Part shown: positions 17,731-25,758 of the stretch, in pieces
Layout of the letters: every line of letters starts with the position of its first letter
Position numbering within the stretch: position 1 is the stretch's first letter
Source: Burkholderiales bacterium
Lineage (GTDB): Bacteria > Pseudomonadota > Gammaproteobacteria > Burkholderiales > Casimicrobiaceae
DNA length: 64,000 bases
Direction of reading: 5' to 3'
NCBI GenBank assembly: GCA_015075645.1
Contig: JABTUF010000004.1
Span: 609,445-673,444, forward strand
Made by a program: the position numbers and the translations under genes
The notes under the pieces: generated by a model
Seen by the model: only the letters and a program-made list of their open reading frames with translations
Told to the model about the DNA's origin: nothing
The model's database searches: none

Positions 17731-18768
17731 ATGCGCGGATTCGCCGCACGCGTCGTCGCCTGGCAGCAGGCGCACGGTCGTCACGACCTGCCGTGGCAGG
17801 GTTCGCGCGATCCGTACCGCATCTGGGTCGCCGAGATCATGCTGCAGCAAACGCAGGTCGCGACCGTGATCCCGTACTACCTGCGCTTCGTCGCGAGCTT
17901 CGCCGACGTGCGCGCACTCGCCCGCGCGGACGAGGACGACGTGCTCGCGCACTGGAGCGGCCTGGGCTACTACCGGCGCGCGCGGCACCTGCATGCCGCG
18001 GCGCGCGCGGTCGTGCGGCGTTTCGGCGGAGCCTTCCCGCGGGACGCGGCCACGCTCGAAACGCTTCCGGGCATCGGACGCTCGACCGCGGCGGCGATCG
18101 CCGCGTTCGCGACGGGCGAACGGGGCGCGATCCTCGACGGCAACGTGAAGCGCGTGCTCGCGCGCCATCGCGGCATCGGCGGCGATCCTGCGTCACCGCG
18201 CGTCGAAGCGAAGCTGTGGGCCCTCGCGCGTCGCCTCGTGCCGCGCGACGACGTCGCCGCGTACACGCAGGGCATGATGGACCTCGGCGCGACGCTCTGC
18301 ACGCGCGCGAAGCCGCGCTGCGGCGACTGTCCGGTCGCGGGCGACTGCATCGCTCGGCGCGAGGACCGGGTCGCCGAGCTGCCGGGCCGGCGCGCGCGCC
18401 GCGACCTGCCGCACCGCGAAGTGCAACTGTTGTGGATCGAGCGCGCGGAGGAGGTGCTGCTCGTGCGCCGTCCCGCGACCGGCGTGTGGGGCCGGCTGTG
18501 GAGCCTGCCCGAAGCGGGGGTCGACGAGGATCCGGTGGAGGCGGCACGCGCGCGACTCGGCATCGCCGCGCGATCCGGCGGTCGGCTCGCGCCGATCGAG
18601 CACCGCTTCACCCACTACGCGCTCACGATGCATCCATCGAGGCTCGCCGCCAGAGCCTCGCGCGCCGCTGCGCCGTCGGAGTGCCTGTGGGTCGCGCGCG
18701 CCGATCTCGCGCGCGCTGCGCTGCCCGCGCCGATCCGCAAGCTCCTGGGGAATCGGACCCGCGCCTGA
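17731..18768 (+). CDS. mutY: A/G-specific adenine glycosylase MutY
   Basis: A 345-residue base-excision glycosylase that removes adenine mispaired with 8-oxoguanine. The catalytic Glu35 lies in WVAEIMLQQTQV. A helix-hairpin-helix LPGIGRSTAAAI is followed by Asp136 in ILDGNVKRVL. The [4Fe-4S] ligands are Cys190, Cys197, Cys200 and Cys206. The C-terminal NUDIX-like domain (from about residue 230) reads 8-oxoG. It lies 58 bp downstream of cpoB and may be co-transcribed with it. Confidence 0.97.
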   Translation: MRGFAARVVAWQQAHGRHDLPWQGSRDPYRIWVAEIMLQQTQVATVIPYYLRFVASFADVRALARADEDDVLAHWSGLGYYRRARHLHAAARAVVRRFGGAFPRDAATLETLPGIGRSTAAAIAAFATGERGAILDGNVKRVLARHRGIGGDPASPRVEAKLWALARRLVPRDDVAAYTQGMMDLGATLCTRAKPRCGDCPVAGDCIARREDRVAELPGRRARRDLPHREVQLLWIERAEEVLLVRRPATGVWGRLWSLPEAGVDEDPVEAARARLGIAARSGGRLAPIEHRFTHYALTMHPSRLAARASRAAAPSECLWVARADLARAALPAPIRKLLGNRTRA

Positions 18769-18789
18769 CAACTGCGACCTGAAGTGCCA

Positions 18790-18851
18790 GGTAACCGGCG
18801 CCGACGAGTCGCTCGCTCGAATCAGCGCCGCAGGCCGGCGTCCGGTTGACC
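18790..18851. repeat. Imperfect inverted repeat beside a toxin-antitoxin pair
   Basis: GGTAACCGGCGCCG at 18790-18803 pairs with the region 18836-18851 (CGGCGTCCGGTTGACC) to give a long stem with two single-base bulges, both on the same arm. The bulge pattern recalls integron attC sites, but the GTTRRRY/RYYYAAC boxes do not fit. The element sits just downstream of the toxin gene. Confidence 0.45.
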
Positions 18852-18864
18852 GCGAGATTCGCGA

Positions 18865-19155
18865 TCACACCCGGCCGCGCCAGCGCAAAGGGTCGCGACG
18901 ACCGTGCATGCTCGCGACGACGACAACAGCGTTCGGATACGCCCGATAGAATTTGGCGCAGGGAAAGCGCTCCAGCAAAAGGCGTCGCGCATCTCGAAAC
19001 ACGATTGCTTGGCGAAGTGGATGCGCCACGATTTCGCGCAGACCGGCATCGAGCACGGCGAGAAACTCTTCACCTGGACCAGATCGCTGCTGCTCGTACC
19101 ACGAACACGCTTCCTCGACGTCCGCAGCTGCAGCGGGCCGAAGAATCAGGTCCAT
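18865..19155 (-). CDS. RelE/ParE-family type II toxin
   Basis: A 96-residue basic protein. RPAAAADVEEACSWYEQQRS, FRDARRLLLERFPCAKFYRA and a C-terminal HGRRDPLRWRGR are typical of the ParE/RelE superfamily as found with 'addiction module component' antitoxins. Homologues inhibit gyrase (ParE) or cleave mRNA (RelE); sequence alone does not decide which. It overlaps the end of its antitoxin gene by one base (TAATG). Confidence 0.88.
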   Translation of the reverse strand: MDLILRPAAAADVEEACSWYEQQRSGPGEEFLAVLDAGLREIVAHPLRQAIVFRDARRLLLERFPCAKFYRAYPNAVVVVASMHGRRDPLRWRGRV

Positions 19156-19370
19156 TACGGAGAGCGCCGCCGAATCTTGCGAAGAACGTCATCCCACGGA
19201 ATGCCGGCCGGCCCATCGCGATCGAGATCGTCGAGACGCCGTTCGAGTTCTCTGCGCTGCGCCGCAGTAACGGGCACTGACTCAGGTGTGGCAATGAGGC
19301 TATCCCAGTTCTGCTCTAGCAGCTCAAGTCGCTGCTCTGCAGTCAACCCGGCGATATCAATCGTGCTCAT
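19155..19370 (-). CDS. Addiction-module antitoxin (TIGR02574-like)
   Basis: A 71-residue acidic protein with the family's layout: ITAEQRL-type start (GLTAEQRLELLEQNWDSL), PVTAAQRRELERRLDDLDRD and GIPWDDVLRKIRR. It would neutralise the toxin encoded directly downstream. The predicted -10 box ends 7 bases before the ATG, so the transcript may be leaderless; no Shine-Dalgarno is visible. Confidence 0.88.
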   Translation of the reverse strand: MSTIDIAGLTAEQRLELLEQNWDSLIATPESVPVTAAQRRELERRLDDLDRDGPAGIPWDDVLRKIRRRSP

Positions 19371-19376
19371 GGCGAA

Positions 19377-19406
19377 ATTATAGCGCTGAGACCCATGCGA
19401 TGGCTA
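19377..19406 (-). promoter_or_regulatory. Promoter of the toxin-antitoxin pair
   Basis: On the minus strand a TATAAT at 19382-19377 is preceded, after 18 bp, by TAGCCA (4 of 6 matches to TTGACA). The expected transcription start falls on or next to the A of the antitoxin ATG at 19370. Confidence 0.5.
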
Positions 19407-19440
19407 ACGCTACATGTCCTGCATGACCTGAGGCTGCTTC

Positions 19441-20505
19441 TCATCGCGGGACATCGGCGGCGAACGCGCGGAGGTCGTTCGGCAAGCGCGCGTCGGCGTC
19501 GATGTGGGTGCGGCGGAAGCGCTGAAGTTCGCGGATCGCGCCGTCGCGGTCGCCAGCGGCGAGGCGACGCCGGATCTCGGCGATGAAGGTGTCGGGCGGC
19601 GTGACCGCCAGCGCCTGGACTTCGGCGCTCGCGGAGGCTCCGGAGCTTCGCGCCGACGCCGGCGCGGGCGCAGGACGCGTGGCGGGCGCTTCGAGCTTCG
19701 AGCGTCCCGCCGCATCGCGCTCTCCGGCCACGGAGGGAGCGGCCTGCAACGTGCCGGGAGTCGCCGCTTGCACCGCCGCTGCAGGCGGCGGACTCGCAGG
19801 CGGACTCGCAGGCGGGGCGGGAACGAAGCCCTCGTTCTGGCGCGGTACTGCGGCGCTAGCATCATCCTTGCGTTCACGGCGTGGCGCGCTGCCCGACGCG
19901 CCGACCTGCGGGCGCGCGGTGTCCGTTCCGGCCGCCGATCGTTCCTTCGGGGCGTCCTGGGTCGCGGGCTCCGCGGTGCGTTTCGCCGTCGCCATCGCGG
20001 GCGCCGCCGCCGGCGTTTCGCGCTCGACGGCCGCGGACTTCGATGCCGCCATCGACGGGGCCGCTGGCGCTTGCGGGGCCTGTGCCGCCGCACGCGGCTG
20101 CGCGGCAGATACCTGAGCATTCCCGCTTCGCTGCGTGATCTCCGGGGCGGCGGCTGCGGGTGCGGCCGCATCAGGTTTGGCCGGCGTCGCAACCGGTTCG
20201 ACGCGGGGTTGCTGACGCACGGGCGACGCGTCGCTCACCACCGTCGGCTCGATCGATTCGTGCGGCAGCGACTGGATCACGCCGATGGCGATGGCGCCGA
20301 TCGTCGCCGCGGCCGCGAGCGGCGTCCACCAGCGCCACGGCTTCCGCGCTTCGGCGACGGACTCCGCGCGCGGCTTCGCGCCGACCGCGCGACGGGCGGC
20401 GGCGCGGATCGCGTCGTCGAGCGAGGCGCCCGGCGCGTCCTGCATCGCGTCGCGCCACACGCGGTCGACGACGTCGTCGCGAGGGTCGTCCCGCGCGGTC
20501 GTCAT
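19441..20505 (-). CDS. Anti-sigma factor-like membrane protein
   Basis: 354 residues. The N-terminal cytoplasmic part (DDVVDRVWRDAMQDAPGASL) is short. One membrane segment follows at about residues 58-80 (WWTPLAAAATIGAIAIGVIQ), then a long, low-complexity Ala/Pro-rich periplasmic region. The end is a compact helical segment (PPDTFIAEIRRRLAAGDRDG, AIRELQRFRRTHID). Its start overlaps the end of the sigma-factor gene (ATGA), the usual place of an anti-sigma factor. No zinc-binding HxxxCxxC motif is seen. The role is inferred from context and topology. Confidence 0.75.
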   Translation of the reverse strand: MTTARDDPRDDVVDRVWRDAMQDAPGASLDDAIRAAARRAVGAKPRAESVAEARKPWRWWTPLAAAATIGAIAIGVIQSLPHESIEPTVVSDASPVRQQPRVEPVATPAKPDAAAPAAAAPEITQRSGNAQVSAAQPRAAAQAPQAPAAPSMAASKSAAVERETPAAAPAMATAKRTAEPATQDAPKERSAAGTDTARPQVGASGSAPRRERKDDASAAVPRQNEGFVPAPPASPPASPPPAAAVQAATPGTLQAAPSVAGERDAAGRSKLEAPATRPAPAPASARSSGASASAEVQALAVTPPDTFIAEIRRRLAAGDRDGAIRELQRFRRTHIDADARLPNDLRAFAADVPR

Positions 20506-21116
20506 GCGAGATCCTCCAGCGCCGCCCGGAGCTTTGCATAGGCGTAGCGCACGCGGCTCTTCACCGTCTCCTCGCCGGCATCGGTCAACGCGGCGATGTC
20601 GGCGAGCGACATGCCCGACTCGATGTGCAGCAGGAACGCATCGCGCTGCGCCGGCGGGAGTTGCGACAGCGCGGCGTCGATGCGCTCGCGCGCGGCGCGC
20701 GCCGCCACGCGGGTCTCGGGCTCGTCGACGCGCGAGCCGGGGATCGCGTCGACGCGCGCGCCCGTCTCCTCGTCGCCGTCGTCGTCGAGCGACTCGACGC
20801 GCGCGCGGCCGCTCGCGCGCCAGTGGTCGACGAGGCGGTGGTGGGCGAGCGTGTAGAGCCAGGTCGCGAACTTCGCGGTCGGGACGTAGCTCGCGCGGGC
20901 GCGAATCGCATTCATCCAGACGTCCTGGAACAGTTCGTCGGCGAGCCCGGCGTTGCCGAGGTGGCGGACGAGGTAGCGGTACAGGCCGCCGCGATGGCGC
21001 GCGTAGAGCCGGTCGAACGCCCCGGCGTCGCCTGCCGCGTAGGCCAGCATCAGCGCCTCGTCGCCGGCGTCGTCTCCGGCGTCCGCGGGCGGCCGCACGC
21101 GCGTCGCGTCGGGCAT
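20502..21116 (-). CDS. ECF-type RNA polymerase sigma factor
   Basis: 204 residues. Sigma-2 region AFDRLYARHRGGLYRYLVRH, then LADELFQDVWMNAIRARASY and TAKFATWLYTLAHHRLVDHW. Sigma-4 region LSQLPPAQRDAFLLHIESGM and TDAGEETVKSRVRYAYAKLR with a helix-turn-helix. A linker of acidic residues joins the two. The ATG at 21116 is preceded directly by an 8-bp perfect inverted repeat. It is co-transcribed with the anti-sigma-like gene. The stimulus is unknown. Confidence 0.93.
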   Translation of the reverse strand: MPDATRVRPPADAGDDAGDEALMLAYAAGDAGAFDRLYARHRGGLYRYLVRHLGNAGLADELFQDVWMNAIRARASYVPTAKFATWLYTLAHHRLVDHWRASGRARVESLDDDGDEETGARVDAIPGSRVDEPETRVAARAARERIDAALSQLPPAQRDAFLLHIESGMSLADIAALTDAGEETVKSRVRYAYAKLRAALEDLA

Positions 21117-21117
21117 G

Positions 21118-21140
21118 ATCCGCCCAGTATGCGGGCGGAT
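21118..21140 (-). promoter_or_regulatory. Hairpin at the translation start of the ECF sigma gene
   Basis: ATCCGCCC (8 bp, loop 7) pairs perfectly with GGGCGGAT. In the mRNA the 3' arm lies one base before the ATG and contains the only purine-rich stretch that could serve as ribosome-binding site. The hairpin could hide the start site. Confidence 0.5.
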
Positions 21141-21174
21141 GCCCGACGCGGCAACGCTCACGCGCATGTCGCGC

Positions 21175-22065
21175 TCAGCGCGGATCGGGCACGAATCCCG
21201 GCCAGGCGGGAAACGGCGAGGGCACACGGGTCGCATACCGTGGTCCCGGCACGATGCCGCGCGCGACGAGCGCCTCGCGGCGGTCGTAGCGGATGGCGAC
21301 GGTCGCCTCGGGCGCGAGGGTCGCGCGGTCGAAGGCGACGCGCGTCACCCACGAAGTCTCGCTGCGCCCGTGCCCGGTGCCCAGTCGATCGTCGCGGCGT
21401 TTCACCGCCGATTCCGCGGACGGTTGGCTCGCCCCCGCCTCGAGTTCGCGCGCGACGGCCCCTGCGGGAGCCTGCGCCAGCGGGGGTGCGGCCGCAGGCG
21501 CCTCGGCGCGCGCCGAGTCCTTCGCATCGTTCGCGATCGTCGACGGCTGCCGCCAGGCGATCGGCACGCGCTCGCGAAACACGGCGACGCCGATCACGCC
21601 GACGTCGAGCGGGCGCCCGGTGCGCGCGGCGTAGCTCGAGGCGACGTCGGTGAAGTAGAACGCCGCCGTGTTGCTCACGCTCCTGCGCCACCCGGCGACC
21701 TCGACGCTGCCGTAGGGTTCGAGCACGTAGCCGGTCTGGTCGGGCGCGGCGGTCTCGCCGGTGATTGCGTTGACGCCGTCGACCGACAGGACGCCGAGGA
21801 TGCGCGTTCCGGTGTGATTGCGGATGCGGATCGCGTATTCGTTGCCCGGCGTGCCGATGATCCAGCGCTCGCTGCCGGAGACATACACCGGCAGCGGTGC
21901 GCCGCTCGTCCGGTCGACGACCTCGACCGTCGCGAGATGAGTGGACACCGCCGCCATCGGCGGGCTGGCGGCGCACCCGGTCAGCGGGAAGGCGAGCGCG
22001 GCGGCGAGCGCGAGCGCACGCAGGGCGGCGTCGCGTCGTGGGAGCGTGCGAGGGGATCGTGCCAT
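21175..22065 (-). CDS. Conserved lipoprotein, function unknown
   Basis: 296 residues with a twin-Arg-like basic N-terminus and lipobox LTGC near residue 30. The mature part has a beta-rich region (VEVVDRTSGAPLPVYVSGSE, EYAIRIRNHTGTRILGVLSV, DGVNAITGE) and an Ala/Pro-rich linker before the end (PGPRYATRVPSPFPAWPGF). The ATG at 22065 with an upstream GGAGG is chosen over a longer start at 22134. It lies 58 bp upstream of the sigma-factor gene on the same strand and may belong to the same operon. I do not recognise a function. Confidence 0.75.
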   Translation of the reverse strand: MARSPRTLPRRDAALRALALAAALAFPLTGCAASPPMAAVSTHLATVEVVDRTSGAPLPVYVSGSERWIIGTPGNEYAIRIRNHTGTRILGVLSVDGVNAITGETAAPDQTGYVLEPYGSVEVAGWRRSVSNTAAFYFTDVASSYAARTGRPLDVGVIGVAVFRERVPIAWRQPSTIANDAKDSARAEAPAAAPPLAQAPAGAVARELEAGASQPSAESAVKRRDDRLGTGHGRSETSWVTRVAFDRATLAPEATVAIRYDRREALVARGIVPGPRYATRVPSPFPAWPGFVPDPR

Positions 22066-22413
22066 CGGAGGCCTCCGTTCATGGGGCCGGCGAAGACCGG
22101 CCTGCGATGGCTGTGAACGGAGCGGGTGCGGCAACGGGGTCAGGCATCAGGAGTCAGGAGTCAGGAGTCAGAGGACAGAGGACAGAGGACAGAAGCGTCG
22201 GCGTCTCCGGTGGCGGCGCGTCGAGCGCCGTTGCGAGGTCCTGGTAGGTCCGGCTTCGGCCGGACGCTGCTTGCGCCCATCCGGCGAACCCCGTCAGCCT
22301 GACCCGCAGGGGAAGGGCCCATTGGCCATTGACCCTCGCGCCGCCACTACCGACGCGACGCTTGCGCAACGGGGAGTTCGCCGCCACGCTGTCGGTCGAC
22401 GGGACCGCCACGC
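22066..22413. other. 348-bp intergenic region holding repeats only
   Basis: No credible gene. The stretch holds a six-unit heptad tract, the second copy of the 55-bp element and a GTCCGGCTTCGGCCGGAC palindrome, followed by the ATCCGGCGAACCCCGTCAG segment also present in the 9.4-9.7 kb array. Confidence 0.6.
22150..22265. repeat. Composite repeat, copy B: heptad tract, 55-bp element, palindrome
   Basis: GGAGTCA three times (22150-22170) then GAGGACA three times (22171-22191); an 11-bp gap; the 55-bp element (22203-22257); and a perfect 18-bp palindrome GTCCGGCTTCGGCCGGAC at 22248-22265 overlapping its end. Same order and same 11-bp spacing as copy A at 8862-8948. Confidence 0.8.
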
Positions 22414-23694
22414 ATGCCGCTCCACGCACGCCTCCGATCGCTGAGCCGCGTTCGCGCAAGGTCATGCTGCGGGCGGCCCGGACGCGCGCCATCGTGGATC
22501 CTCGCGGTCGGGCTCGTCGTCGCTGTCGACGCCGGCGCCGCACCGGACGAGGAAGCGCTCGGCAGGAACGAAGGCTATCCGGTCTGCCGCGATCAACCGC
22601 TGCGCCCCGAGACGCGTTGCCTCGTCGGACTGGTGAGCCGCTGGGACGAGGTCCATGCGACGCGCAAGGTCGCCCGCGGCGAAGTCGTCTCGCCGCTCGC
22701 GCGCGCCTCCTCGGAGCCCGCGATCGGCTACCGCTTCGCGAACCTCGATCGGCCGACGCTCGACGACTATCTCGCGCGCAATCGCACGACCGGCCTCGTC
22801 GTGCTGAAGGGCGACACGATCCTCGTCGAACGTTACCAGTACGACCGCCGGCCGGACCAGCGGATGGCGTCGTACTCGATGGCGAAGACGCTCGTCGGCA
22901 TGCTGGTCGGCATCGCGATCGGCGAGGGAGCGATCCGTTCGATCGACGACCGCGCCGATGCGTACGTGCCCGCGCTCGCGGGCACGCCGTACGGCGAAAC
23001 GCCGATCCGGCACCTGCTCACGATGTCGTCGGGCATTCGCTACTCCGAAACCCACGGCGGGAGCGACGACGTCGACCTGCTCGCGCGCCTCTCGATGGGG
23101 CGGGGGAGCGACGGCGGCGCGGCGACGGTCGCGCCGTTCCGCACGCGCGAGCATCCGCCGGGCGAGCGCTTCAACTACTCGTCGGCGGACACGCAGGTGC
23201 TGGGGCTGGTGTTGCGCGCGGCGACCGGCGCTCCGCTCGCCGACTACCTGTCCGAGAAGATCTGGAGGCCGATGGGCGCGGAGGCCGACGGCTCGTGGAC
23301 CGTCGACAAGGGCGGGTACGAAACGGCCTACTGCTGTTTCAACGCGATACTGCGCGACTACGCCCGATTCGGCAGGCTGCTCGCGAACGACGGCGCGCAG
23401 GCCGGCCGGCAGATCATTCCGGCCGGATGGGTGCGCGCGGCCACCACGCCTTCGTTGCGGCGCTTCGAGCCGGGGCAGACGGGCGAGCTCCACGGATACG
23501 GCTACCAGACCTGGGTCGTGTCCTCCGGCGACGGGCGACAGTTCGCGGCGTGGGGACTGCGCGGCCAGAACCTGTTCGTCGATCCGGCGAAGAAGCTCGT
23601 GTTCGTCAACACCTCGGCGGGGCCGCTCGGCGACCCCGGCAGCGGAGAGCGCCTGTCGCTCTGGTACGGGATCGTCGACAGCGTGGGCAGGTAG
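22414..23694 (+). CDS. Serine hydrolase, beta-lactamase/class C PBP-like
   Basis: 426 residues with an N-terminal Arg-rich stretch and a hydrophobic segment (WILAVGLVVAVDAG, residues 28-41) that may be a signal anchor. The active-site SxxK is Ser155-Met-Ala-Lys158 in ASYSMAKTLVGM; the YxS-like motif is FNYSSADTQVLG. Such proteins hydrolyse esters, D-amino peptides or nylon oligomers; the length and RWDEVHATRKVARG-type N-terminus resemble 6-aminohexanoate-hydrolase-like relatives. The substrate is unknown. It is monocistronic by spacing, 49 bp before the YeeE gene. Confidence 0.88.
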   Translation: MPLHARLRSLSRVRARSCCGRPGRAPSWILAVGLVVAVDAGAAPDEEALGRNEGYPVCRDQPLRPETRCLVGLVSRWDEVHATRKVARGEVVSPLARASSEPAIGYRFANLDRPTLDDYLARNRTTGLVVLKGDTILVERYQYDRRPDQRMASYSMAKTLVGMLVGIAIGEGAIRSIDDRADAYVPALAGTPYGETPIRHLLTMSSGIRYSETHGGSDDVDLLARLSMGRGSDGGAATVAPFRTREHPPGERFNYSSADTQVLGLVLRAATGAPLADYLSEKIWRPMGAEADGSWTVDKGGYETAYCCFNAILRDYARFGRLLANDGAQAGRQIIPAGWVRAATTPSLRRFEPGQTGELHGYGYQTWVVSSGDGRQFAAWGLRGQNLFVDPAKKLVFVNTSAGPLGDPGSGERLSLWYGIVDSVGR

Positions 23695-23742
23695 CCCGCG
23701 CCCGCATGCCATAATTCCCGGCCCCACCCGCACGAAACGCCC

Positions 23743-24858
23743 ATGAAAGACGCCGCCCAGATCGCTCCGCTCGTGACCGGAGGTGCGTTCGCGCTCGCGT
23801 TCGTGTTCGGCTGGGTCGCGAACCGCGTGAGTTTCTGCACGATGGGCGCGGTCTCCGACGTCGTGAACTTCGGCGACTGGCGGCGCATGCGCATGTGGCT
23901 GCTCGCGATCGCGGTGGCGATCGCCGGCACGGGGGCGCTGCAGGCGACCGGAACGATCGACGTCGCGAAGTCGATCTACACCGGCGCTCAGGTGCCGTGG
24001 CTGTCGCACATCGTCGGCGGATTCCTGTTCGGATTCGGCATGACGCTCGCCTCCGGCTGCGGCAGCAAGACGCTGATCCGCGTCGGCGCGGGCAATCTCA
24101 AGTCGCTCGTCGTGCTGATCGTGCTCGCGATCACCGCCTACATGACGCTCAAGGGCGCGTTCGCGGGCGCGCGCGCCTTCGGCCTCGATCCGTTCCGCAT
24201 CGACATGGCGTCCGTGTTCGGGACGAAGACCTCCGACCTCGCGTCGATCGTCGGCGCGTCGGCGGGCGGGGCGAGGCTCGCGGTCGCGCTGTCGGTTGCC
24301 GGGGCGATCGCCGCGTTCGTGTTCGCGAGCCGCGACTTCCGTTCGACGACCGAGATGATCGTCGGCGGCCTCATCGTCGGCGCGGTGATCGTCGGCGGCT
24401 GGTACGTCTCCGGGCACCTGGGCTTTCTCGCCGAGGACCCGGCGACGCTCGAGGAGAAGTTCGTCGCCACGAACACCGGTCGACTGGAGTCGTACTCGTT
24501 CGTGGCGCCCGCCGCGTACCTGCTCGAACTCTTGATGCTGTGGACCGACAGCACGCGGGTCATCACCTTCGGCATCGCGGGTGCGCTCGGCATGATGGCG
24601 GGCTCGGGCGCGTACGCGCTCGTCTCGCGCACCTTCCGGTGGGAAGGCTTCGCCAGCGTCGAGGACATCGCCAACCACATCGTCGGCGGCGCGATGATGG
24701 GTTTCGGCGGCATCACCGCGCTCGGCTGCACGATCGGGCAGGGCCTGACCGGCATGTCGACGCTCGCGATCGGCTCGATCCTCGCCCTCGCGTCGATCCT
24801 GGCGGGTTCGGTGGCGGCGTTCCGCTACCAGACTTGGCGGCTGGAACGTCTCGGGTAG
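23743..24858 (+). CDS. YeeE/YedE family transporter (sulfur-compound uptake)
   Basis: A 371-residue polytopic membrane protein with the conserved cysteines of the family: RVSFCTMGAVSDV, TLASGCGSKTLIRVGAGN and ALGCTIGQGLTGMS. Characterised relatives (TsuA/YeeE) take up thiosulfate through these cysteines. About nine or ten membrane helices are visible. No tusA or rhodanese gene is adjacent, so the transported compound is inferred from the family only. Confidence 0.9.
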   Translation: MKDAAQIAPLVTGGAFALAFVFGWVANRVSFCTMGAVSDVVNFGDWRRMRMWLLAIAVAIAGTGALQATGTIDVAKSIYTGAQVPWLSHIVGGFLFGFGMTLASGCGSKTLIRVGAGNLKSLVVLIVLAITAYMTLKGAFAGARAFGLDPFRIDMASVFGTKTSDLASIVGASAGGARLAVALSVAGAIAAFVFASRDFRSTTEMIVGGLIVGAVIVGGWYVSGHLGFLAEDPATLEEKFVATNTGRLESYSFVAPAAYLLELLMLWTDSTRVITFGIAGALGMMAGSGAYALVSRTFRWEGFASVEDIANHIVGGAMMGFGGITALGCTIGQGLTGMSTLAIGSILALASILAGSVAAFRYQTWRLERLG

Positions 24859-24905
24859 GCGGGCGCGTTGTCCACGCCGCGGCCCGCCCGCACGTTATCG
24901 ATCCC

Positions 24906-25331
24906 ATGATCGTCTTCGACCTCCGCTGCGCTCAGGGCCACGGCTTCGAGGGCTGGTTCGACTCGGGCGAGGCGTTCGAGTCGCAGCACTCGAACGGGCT
25001 CGTGCGCTGTCCGGTGTGCGATTCCGCGGAAGTTGCCCGGCAGCCCGCGGCGCGGGTCAACGTGCCGAAGGGCCGTGAAGCGGTCGCGTCGACTGCGACT
25101 CCTGCCGTCGCCGGCATGTCGCGCGAACTGCTCGCGAAGCTGCGCGAGATGGTCCGCAACACCGAGAACGTCGGGCGCCGCTTTCCCGAGGAGGCGCGCA
25201 AGATCCACTACGAAGAGGTTCCGCACCGCGCGATCCGCGGCGAGGCGACCGCCGACGAGGCGCGCGAACTCGCCGACGAAGGTATCGACTTCTCGCCGAT
25301 TCCGTCGATCCTGTCGCGCGACGAGCAATAG
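24906..25331 (+). CDS. DUF1178 family protein
   Basis: 141 residues. The N-terminal zinc-ribbon-like part has Cys8 in DLRCAQGHGFEGWFDSGEAF and a second pair in VRCPVCDSAEV. The C-terminal part (LREMVRNTENVGRRFPEEAR, IHYEEVPHRAIRGEAT) is the conserved DUF1178 block. Common in proteobacteria; function not known. Confidence 0.92.
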   Translation: MIVFDLRCAQGHGFEGWFDSGEAFESQHSNGLVRCPVCDSAEVARQPAARVNVPKGREAVASTATPAVAGMSRELLAKLREMVRNTENVGRRFPEEARKIHYEEVPHRAIRGEATADEARELADEGIDFSPIPSILSRDEQ

Positions 25332-25387
25332 GGTTGCGCTGCCGGTTTCGCGGCGGGACCGCCGTCCGTCCCGGAGCCCCGCGGAAC

Positions 25388-25416
25388 TGGCGAGCGCGAC
25401 GGCGATCGGCTACAAT
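25388..25416 (+). promoter_or_regulatory. Candidate promoter of the first tRNA-Lys gene
   Basis: A TACAAT -10 at 25411-25416 lies 14 bp before the tRNA, with TGGCGA at 17 bp upstream as a weak -35. The second tRNA has its own -10-like TAGAAT at 25565-25570. Confidence 0.4.
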
Positions 25417-25430
25417 CCCGCGTTTCCCGC

Positions 25431-25507
25431 GGGCCGTTAGCTCAGCTTGGTAGAGCAGCGGACTTTTAATCCGTTGGTCGCTGGTTCGAATCCAGCACGG
25501 CCTACCA
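25431..25507 (+). tRNA. tRNA-Lys (anticodon TTT)
   Basis: 77 nt including an encoded CCA end. Acceptor GGGCCGT/ACGGCCT, D arm GCTC/GAGC, anticodon loop CTTTTAA giving TTT, and T arm with GGTTCGAATCC. The first acceptor pair would be G-U rather than G-C. A second tRNA-Lys follows 78 bp later. Confidence 0.96.
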
Positions 25508-25585
25508 GGCCTTCCCGGTCGGCCGCACCGTCGAACCGGTCGGGCCGGGACGCCGCGGGCGCGGTAGAATCACGCTTCTTTCGGC

Positions 25586-25661
25586 GGGCCGTTAGCTCAG
25601 CTGGTAGAGCAGCGGACTCTTAATCCGTTGGTCGTAGGTTCAAATCCTACACGGCCTACCA
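25586..25661 (+). tRNA. tRNA-Lys (anticodon CTT)
   Basis: 76 nt with encoded CCA. Nearly identical to the preceding tRNA except for anticodon loop CTCTTAA (CTT), the D loop (one base shorter) and the T stem (GTAGG/CCTAC). It reads AAG; the neighbour reads AAA and AAG. The same G1-U72 pair is present, suggesting local duplication. Confidence 0.96.
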
Positions 25662-25758
25662 ACCCGTCTTCCGCAGGTGCCCGAGCCCGGGTGCAGGCTC
25701 GCCCCCGTTGCTCGGGAGGCTCGGCCGACACGCCGTCGACGGAAGCCCCGCGCGCGGA

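Noticed and set aside
18790..18851. Firm call of an integron attC site
   Set aside because: The stem has same-side bulges but the conserved GTTRRRY and RYYYAAC boxes are not met and no integrase is in the window; kept only as an inverted repeat.
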